Assembly: GCA_027475525.1 (NCBI GenBank)
Contig: JAMWFC010000046.1
Span: 1,736,001 to 1,800,000, forward strand
Source of the DNA: Macrolepiota albuminosa
Lineage: Eukaryota > Basidiomycota > Agaricomycetes > Agaricales > Agaricaceae
Reading direction: 5' to 3'
DNA length: 64,000 nucleotides
The notes beneath the pieces are model-generated. The model saw nothing but the letters and a program-made list of their open reading frames with translations. It was not told where the DNA came from and searched no databases. The translations under genes were made by a program, and so were the position numbers. Within the stretch, counting starts at the first letter, position 1, and each line of letters starts with the position of its first letter. This document shows positions 56,611-64,000 of the stretch, piece by piece.

Positions 56611-58526
56611 ATCAATCATAACGTCACAAGCTCCATTCCATTCATTCGTTCGAGGGCCGCGCCAGGGGGCAAGGGACCGTGACGGACCCTCCCCCTCCCA
56701 CCTCAGGGTATGTTCATATTCGCATTTGCACAGCGGCGACCCCTCAGGCATGCATGCTCTTGCTCTTGCTCTGATCAGGACCCGTATAAGGACGAGGCGA
56801 GTAAAGAAAGACCCGACCAAGGAAAAAAAAAGTCGTATCAGGGCCGACAAGGTGATTGTTTATACATACATACATACAACCCGGACGGATGGAAGATGGA
56901 GGGAATAGGGCAGGGCAGGGAAGGGGAGGACAGGGCAAGGAGGGCAAGGGGGAGTGGCTTCCCAGGTCTTCTCCCGCCAACTACCCTTTTTTTCTCAAAG
57001 TTCACAATACTAGGTATTCGTGATCCGAAAAGAGCTACAGTCAAAAAAAAATTAAGATTTGGGTATGCACATACATATAATTGCCTTCAGGGTCGACCGG
57101 TGCAGGGAGGGGTGCCCTGAGGTTAAATCAGACAGATAGATGCCGGCCGCGTGGCATTAGCATTAGCATAATTCATTTTTTTTCAGAAAGCAAAAGCCAT
57201 GACGTATATGTGTACTCGTGCACAGGGGTCATCATCATCATGTCAACATTTCTTTTTTAGACGCTTAATAAGTATCTTGTGATTGGATTTAGCCTTGGAA
57301 TCAGCACTGCAAATTCTTTGATTGTTCAATTGATTGAGATTGAGCATGGGGGGTTTCAGAGGTTTGAAACAAGGAGAGATACGCCAAAGACTGACTGGAT
57401 TAATTCATGTCAGACCGCGATCAGAGTGACCACGCCCATGGAATAAACGTTTGTCTAATGGCCCAAACGCAAGACGGACAAAATCCGGAGAAATAACGAT
57501 AATGAGACCGATTTCATTTCATGAATTGAACACCGAGATGAATAACGAGCGCCGGTTCCGCACAGAACACAACGGAGAAACGGGAGACGAGTTCCGCGTT
57601 GGAGACCGTTCCTAGGGAGCAGGGTAGATGGTCGTCAAGTGGTTCCTCGACTGTCATATCAAGCCTAGTATTAGATGCATGTGAAACCGATAGATAAGAC
57701 AGCACAATCATTGAGCGTGTCATCAAGACGAAACTTGCTGCACATTGACAAAGATAGAGAACATGCGTTTCGAGTGTCGACACCACAGAAAGTTGTGATA
57801 TAGGATATCGATCACAGATCCGATGTCATGCAGGCCTCAGGTCTCGAGTCTCGACATAGTTATTGATGATCTTTGGCCGGGTCCAGGTATCCAAAGAGAT
57901 TCATTCCTATCACTCACAGTCCATATAGTCAGACACAACCAATGATATTGTTGTCAAGACAATAGAGTCAAACTGTATCATCCACCAAGACGTTTCCCCC
58001 AAAGGACCAAGTCAATCTGATATCAAAAAATCATTTGCCTCATCTGTTGGCGCAGTAACGTTTTTCCACCTAAGGCATGACACTGGGGTTCTTTGAGAGG
58101 ACGGGAAGGGGCCTAAACAGATGAGCGGTTGAGCGGTCATGCTTCCATTTACCAAAATAGGACCTCCTCAAATCTCCGATTGACCTCTCGACATTTCTGA
58201 ATACCGCTCTTCGTACAAACTTCATACCTCCACAACTCTGTGAATTTTTGATTGTTGTATTAGTCATTACTCTACTCTAAATCATCAATATATTGACCAT
58301 TTTCGTCACTGTCCACGACGATGCCTCCACCCAAACACCCGACGCGCGCTCAACAACCTTCGACTAGCGGCTTAGGAAAGCAATTTACAAGTCCAGTCAA
58401 ACGACGAGACAAAGTGAAAACAACTACCTATGTACAACCTATGGGTAGGAAACAGGAGATTGCAAGTCTCAAGGCTAAAATAGACTTTCTCAAGAGGCAG
58501 GCTGACGGTATCATCCATCCACTGAC

Positions 58527-58871
58527 ATGTTGGAAGCTGAATCAGTGGGACCTATAAAACACAGATACTAGTAAGTATCACGGTCCTCAGTCTGTGTTAC
58601 AACGACTGAATTCTGTACCTATAAAACACAGATACTAGTAAGTATCACGATCTGTGGTACAGTTAGTCCATCTTGTACGTAGTCTGTAAGTGATTTCTAC
58701 TCACCCTCAGTCTGTGTTACAACGACTGAGGGTGCTATCTACAGGGTATCGTAATTATATACTGTATTCTCTGCTTTGTCTGCGTGAGTGTGATATATGT
58801 GATATCTAAAAGGTCATTGTTCGTCTCTTTGATCATAGCACTTACAGTGCTTTGGCCACAGATCTCAACAT
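58527..58871. mobile_element. MITE, ATGTTG-type, 3-bp TSD, in KDZ exon
   Basis: 345 bp, ATGTTGGAAGC...GATCTCAACAT, flanked by GAC (58524-58526 and 58872-58874). Same family as 5669-5949, opposite orientation, with the same hairpin (CCCTCAGTC...GACTGAGGG). It contains an internal 67-bp duplication (58551/58618). Excising it with one GAC keeps the KDZ frame open (HPL-TPIAPP). Confidence 0.8.
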
Positions 58872-58892
58872 GACACCTATCGCACCTCCCCA

Positions 58893-59078
58893 TGTCAGGA
58901 GTTGAAGGTGCGCTCTTGCAGCGTTAGCGTGGGAACATTTCGGTTGCGGTTTTACGTATACATTACTTACAATTTTTTGTCTTCTTTACCTGCGAAGACA
59001 TGCTATTCTCCGCCCTTTCCACTGAGTCTAACCGCCAGTTATGATGGGACCACTAGCGCCTCCAACGAGGTTTTGACA
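58893..59078 (+). repeat. TRIM left LTR
   Basis: 186 bp; see the TRIM entry. Differs from the right LTR by a handful of transitions (e.g. GTGCGC/GTGCAC). Confidence 0.88.
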
Positions 59079-59739
59079 TTCGCAGGTCATTGCTGTATCG
59101 TCAGCTACAACAAAACGATGCAGTCTGAATCTGCATTATCAAAATCCTTTCGACGCTTTATTGTCAAGATTCTTTCGGTCAGCTTTGCAGGACATCTCCT
59201 GGCATGGTGTTCTTTGTAGCACCTACACATATCTTTTGGTCAGCTTTGTGGGACATTTCCTGGTGTGGTGTTCTTTGTAACACCCACCCATATCACGGTC
59301 ATCTGCTTCTATTCATGGCACATCATATTTGGACACCATCACGGCATCTTCCCATTTATTTCCATTCTTTCAATCTTCTTTCACCAATCATCCTGCCTCA
59401 GGATTCCTTACTTTCGTCTGGAATCGACCCCCCTAGCTTTCATGCAATCAGCTTTTGCCAACCACTCGATTTTCTTCAAATTGCCATCGCACTGTTATTC
59501 TGCATATTGGATTGCTTTTATTCCTGGACAGGGAGAGACCTCGGATTCAGGGAGGGCTGAAGAATGCTAGTTAAAAAGGATTACTGGTTCAGGGAGGGGA
59601 ATCATGCCAGATCACTCTAGGAGTGACTTAGAATTGTTTTTAGGTAAAATTTCCTCTTTCATTTTGCTCCTCTTTTTAGTCTGCATCATATATACAATCT
59701 CACTCTCTATATCTTTCTGCTGCTTCGTTCGAGGGAGGG

Positions 59740-59925
59740 TGTCAGGAGTTGAAGGTGCACTCTTGCAGCGTTAGTGTGGGAACATTTCAGTTGCGGTTTT
59801 ACGTATACATTACTTACAATTTTTTGTCTTCTTTACCTGCGAAGACATGCTATTCTCTGCCCTTTCCACTGAGTCTAACCACCAGTTATGATGGGACCAC
59901 TAGCACCTCCAACGAGGTTTTGACA
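59740..59925 (+). repeat. TRIM right LTR
   Basis: 186 bp direct repeat of 58893-59078, preceded by the GAGGGAGGG polypurine tract. Confidence 0.88.
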
Positions 59926-62900
59926 CCCCACAAAGCTACCACACCTGAACCTCTTATTGCTGAAGAACCCAACACACTTGATGATAGCTTGCTACCTGGC
60001 TCAGAGTGCATCAACCCTCAAGAGGACAAACATGTCCCCAGGCATACGGTGCCAAATCAGATGGCAAAGGACTTGTATGCCAATTGGATGCATCTCCTGG
60101 AATGACTTGTAACCCTGGCGCAGCATTATAGCGCAACGGTGATGTATTTGTATATAGTAGACAATATAGTTACAAACTGGAGTCAAATATCAAGAGATAG
60201 TTTTGTAAGTATAAGTTCAGAATATTGTAAAATGGATGATGCACCTGGAGTCAAATATCAAGAGATAGTTTGACTCCAAGGTACAACACAATATTTATAA
60301 TCGTGAATATAGATATATGTCATACTTTCATAATAACCGTATCATAATGAGGTAAAGGAAAAACATACATGTATGTGAGGCAAAGATGACGTCAGAAATG
60401 ACATACAGTGCTACATGTCATATTCCTCAACAAACCCCTTTGATGGAGTATACCTCGAGTTCAATTGGGAAGGTTCCAGAGAGGGTTTTCAGCCTCAAGG
60501 CAAAGTGCAGGGTTGAGATTGGCTGTCCGATGAAGACAAATGAAGTACTTTGCTTGTTCCAGGACTGTAAGTGCACAATTTTTATTGCTTTTTGAGCAAA
60601 AACTTAACATCAATATAGATTTTCAGAAGCTTTCCGTACACTGGTGTAGCTGCGAGGACCTTCCCCATGTACTCGTAGCAAACAGCTTGTTTTCAACTGC
60701 CTCCTCACATCCTCGCATGGCAATTTCTGTACATATCCTTGAATTCTACCATGCTCTCTTCGAAAGATTGTGTGATGCTATAACTGCCATGGCGAGTGCT
60801 TTGAACACATATTATGTATGCAGAGGCTTTATCATTATAGATAAAAAGGTACGTCTTTGCTCAAGTTCAAATTCTGAAGTACACAATTACTAAAGAGCGC
60901 ATAGGGTGTACCTATCCAGGATGCATTTTGTCAAGGGCTTGGTTACGCAGCACAGTGGTACGACAACCTACAGCTACACATGGAACAGCAAGTAGATGGT
61001 GCCATCCTGCATGCAGACACCAAGATACAGCACAGCAAATATAAGAGTGACCTCGAAGTACCTAGCCCTTCTACAACTGCCTTGCCACATCTATCGACCC
61101 AACTAACACCTGGCAAATGCGCGCGAGTCCTTCAGCAAAGGTGTCCATGCTGTTTTGAAGGGCAACTTATTTGGGCAATTCTTTGGAACATGAGTCAGTG
61201 TTTTGCAAATCTTTGAAAGGGTTCCTCAACTAATCTGTGATTTCAGAGGTGGAGACATTCATATATGTCTTGATGGCAATTTCAACCATTGCCACCTGCG
61301 GTCCGCAGGCAATTTGCCCCATTTCTATGACCCTGCATATATCTTACCAAAGGAACTCGTAGATGCGGTTGGCAGACAGATGGACAGCCTTCGACTTACA
61401 TGCAAACCTCGCTGTCACCAACCCATTGTACCTGATGATGCTATTAATGAGTGCAAATCATCACACACTGCTGATAAAGGATCCAATGTCAAGATGAATA
61501 TGGAAAGATTCGATGATACTGGTCTAATGGCTCTTGTCAGTCACCATGATATTCCTATATTTCTAGCCAACATTGATAGAACAGCAGAAGTATGCAGTAG
61601 CAATGCTTCAGCATCTCTTTTCACTACTCCCCCGATAAGCAACTGTTGCTGCACTGTATGATGTGGGATGTGTGTTGGATTGGAGTCTTCATACTGTAAG
61701 TTGTTCTTTGCTTTTCTTTTAATGATGGTCATTGATCTTGCCAGTATGAGTTCCTTCCTCCTGATATCACTAAGTGGTTACTCCTGGCAACTAGTGCTAT
61801 GCATGCATTTGTTCATTAGTGGGCATGTCAGATTGTAAATAATCCACAGATTCGGACTGGTTTAGGCTTGACTGATGGTGAAGGAGTTGAGCATCTCTGG
61901 TCACGCATGCGGAAACTGATTGCAGTGACCCAAGCATCAGGGGTCTGTGTTTTGATCTATCTCTGCTTCTTTTTAACAAGGTTTTTCAGCAATCCTGCCA
62001 CCTCTACATTGTTGATCAACAAGTGAAATCAATTGGGCTTGAATTGTGTAATGATCTTGGCTCGTGGATTCATTGTCGGCTTCAAAAAGGCTTGCAGGCT
62101 CAGGGCACTAAAGCACACCAAATTCTGGAATCATGTGGAGTTGAAGAAACAATCTTACGGTCTGAATGGGAGCACCAACAAATGTCTGAGTTGTTGATCA
62201 GAGCTCATAAGTCTTAACCTCTTTTCAACCAATTTTGCATCTGAAATTATTTACAGAAGCACCTGTTCGCCTCAAAAAGGAACTTGATACGGTTCTAGCA
62301 CTCCAAGGTGATCTTGAGACCTGTGAAAAGACTCTTCAAGCCACCAGGACAACACTCTCAAAGGTGCTACCATCTGCAAAATCTCTATGAATATTGAGTA
62401 ACCTTCAAGAACATCACGAGCAACTCAAAGATGACATAGAAGAACTTTATTCAATGCTCAGTATTCAAGATTCGTATCCTCAACTACATGAAGTTGACCT
62501 TGAGTTTGTAAAGAATCTTTTAATTGCTCATGACCTCAAGATCAATGTTCAAAAGTGTGCGATTGGGAGTTTTTTTGAATGGGAATGGCTAGATTAGGCA
62601 TCAGGTGGCCGAGACCAAGCATTAGGTCTGCATCTTTTTATGGTCCTTTTTTCTTTGCTCATTGTTCATTATTGTAGGTACAAAACTTCATCAGGCTACT
62701 TGTGCTGCCATTAAAAACGTGCTCCTGCACTTATGGCAGGATTACAAAAATATAATGATATTTGTGCAACACTTGCAACAATGTACAAAACCGAATGGAA
62801 TATTCCTCTACCGGAACCTCTGCCAACTGAATTGCAGCCACTACATGATGCTCTCAACCTTATGGAGGATGTGTGGATTAGCCGTCCCACAGAGCGTGTG

Positions 62901-64000
62901 CCACACTGGCTCAGTGACAGGAATGTCTGAGAAGGTATTCGTGCTATGCTGAAAGTGGATCATTGTTCTGAGGAGCATCAATGGCTTTAGTTTGAAAGTA
63001 TAAATCTTGCTCAATGGTTTGGCCATGAACTTGCTGCCATTGAGCTGGCTCTGACCAATCCCTCGAGTAAGTCTTTCTAGGTTGTTTTTACATAATGACT
63101 TAAGTAATTAACAGATACACGTCTTTGTGTTTCTCTTCAACAACGCCGTTCACATCTTCTCAATCTCAGCTCTTTATGGTCAAGTCCGCTCACACCTCAG
63201 CATATTTTTGATTTTCTCATTATCAGGGCTGCAGAAGTAGTGCAGTCACTTAGACTAGATAATGTTCTGTATAATAGTTCTTTCGATTATCAGCTGTCAG
63301 TATCATCAAATCTACTTGAAGTTGGTTCACAGGAGCAAGCTAAAAATAACAATCACCTTGATGTCGAAGCTGTGATTGATGACAATCAGGCCATTGCGAT
63401 CAGTACTGATGAAATCTTGTTTGGCGACTATTTAGAACACACAATTGAGATTAAAGAAGATGATGTTTGTTCCCTCAGTGTCAATGTTTCATTGACATGG
63501 CAATTACCTGTAAGTACTTATGATTCATTGCTGACCCAAACAACGATATACTCATTCTATTCTTTAGTCGCTCATATCCCATCAGCACAATCTTCTCCAA
63601 GAACTTTCTTTCCAGACTCTTACCAACTTTGCACCTCTCAGCCAATCATGCTATTTCTCTTATCAGCATAGATGTGTTATTTTTACTCAACAAGAACTTG
63701 AAATGCTGCAGTCACCAATTGGTCGACTCAATGACACGTGCATTAATGGCATATCTACTTTATTGATGCATCGGTTCTCAGAATCAACTAGGACCATGGC
63801 TCAAACTAGTTAGTGCTGTGCCTTGTCCTTGACTTCCGATCTTCCTATGATGTGATACAGTGCAAGTGATGCTGAGATATGGCAACAAACATATCACACA
63901 CTGTACTGGGAGCGTGACATTTGGATTCTTCCCATCTATTGCCCAACTACTGAGCACTGGATTATATGCACTCTTATTCTATCTATTAGAGAGATACATC

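Larger units (their letters stand above)
54512..58320. other. Intergenic, 3.8 kb, rich in simple repeats
   Basis: No supported gene. Contains microsatellites near 55640, (TATG)n at 55846, (AAAG)n at 55979 and (AATC)n at 56211, and a tandem repeat at about 56150-56610. Frames here are low-complexity or unsupported. 57121-58320 shows nothing recognisable. Confidence 0.5.
58893..59925 (+). mobile_element. TRIM (miniature LTR retrotransposon) in KDZ exon
   Basis: Two 186-bp direct repeats, 58893-59078 and 59740-59925, about 96% identical, start TGTCAGGAG and end GGTTTTGACA (TGTCA...TGACA ends). A 5-bp TSD CCCCA lies at 58888-58892 and 59926-59930. A purine tract GAGGGAGGG directly precedes the right LTR, marking plus orientation. 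The 661-bp interior has no gene. It holds a roughly 66-bp tandem repeat near 59177-59300 (GGTCAGCTTTG.GGGACAT) and no TGG-type PBS after the left LTR. Removing it and one CCCCA restores the KDZ frame (APPHKATTPEPL). Confidence 0.88.
58321..64000 (+). pseudogene. KDZ (Kyakuja-Dileera-Zisupton) transposase with ULP1-like C terminus, decayed and cut by window end
   Basis: N terminus MPPPKHPTRAQQPSTSGLG and GRKQEIASLKAKIDFLKRQ, then two insertions, then PLIAEEPNTLDDSLL (59946 on). A cysteine cluster follows (CRVEIGCPMKTNEVLCLF; WCSCEDLPHVLVANSLF; SHPRMAISVHILEFYHALFE). Next come QQRCPCCF, GGDIHICLDGNFNHCHLR and the KDZ core RFDDTGLMALVSHHDIPIFL (61505), QKYAVAMLQHLFSLLP, ALYDVGCVLDWSLHT, FLPPDIT, GLGLTDGEGVEHLWSRMRKL. 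Helical C-terminal parts have HELAAIELALTNPS (about 63055). From 63180 an ULP1-like cysteine-protease region follows: IGRLNDTCINGIS and DIWILPIYCPTTEHWIICTL, whose H-W is the usual catalytic-His context. Damage includes a frameshift near 61585, TAA 61636-61638, TAG 61815-61817 and more. Not functional as it stands. Confidence 0.85.

Noticed and set aside
58551..58650. Another tandem duplication inside the MITE
   Set aside because: Period is 67, and the units diverge after about 31 bp, so it is not part of the 77-bp series.
60177..60275. Tandem duplication CTGGAGTCAAATATCAAGAG
   Set aside because: Offset is 68 and only about 27 bp match; not part of the 77-bp series.

Overview
The window looks like nuclear DNA of a filamentous basidiomycete, probably an Agaricomycete. 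Genes are dense, with many 48-60 nt introns, and the mobile elements are of types typical of that group: a Ty3/Gypsy element with antisense genes, tyrosine-recombinase retroelement remnants, a KDZ transposon with an ULP1-like tail, MITEs and a TRIM. Conserved genes read as ordinary fungal housekeeping genes.

Layout. (1) 0.3-3.0 kb: an Ess1/Pin1 prolyl isomerase (minus) diverges from a DUF4246 gene (plus). (2) 2.6-6.9 kb: a mostly non-coding block, repeated at 30.05-34.37 kb as a roughly 4.3-kb segmental duplication starting inside the DUF4246 gene. The second copy is split off by a TE island. (3) About 7-29.6 kb: the TE island. It holds CpG-depleted retroelement relics, one of them cut by a CACTA-type MITE with a 3-bp TSD. 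A young 13.55-kb Gypsy element (10349-23901, minus) has two 1043-bp LTRs, PBS, PPT, a 4-bp TSD and three antisense intron-containing genes. It sits inside an older inverted copy of its own LTR. The same LTR-in-LTR configuration, heavily decayed, recurs at 25.7-28.4 kb. (4) 35.4-54.5 kb: a conserved gene block. It carries a TBC-domain RabGAP (+), enolase (-), NOG2 GTPase (-), mitochondrial uS15m (+), an importin-9/Kap114-type karyopherin (+), an RS-rich protein (-) and an F-box protein (-). (5) 54.5-58.3 kb: intergenic DNA with microsatellites and a tandem repeat. (6) 58.3 kb to the end: a decayed KDZ transposase gene with a C-terminal ULP1-like protease region. Its first exon is interrupted by a 345-bp MITE (3-bp TSD) and a 1033-bp TRIM (186-bp LTRs, 5-bp TSD).

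A technical signal crosses all regions. Ten tandem duplications share a period of exactly 77 bp, in genes, transposons and spacers alike. They break reading frames and look like unmerged k=77 contig overlaps, not biology. Several apparent frameshifts (gag-PR, pol, importin, uS15m, RS protein) disappear when they are collapsed.

All gene models are manual splices judged by codon phase, family motifs and splice signals. No search or alignment program was run.
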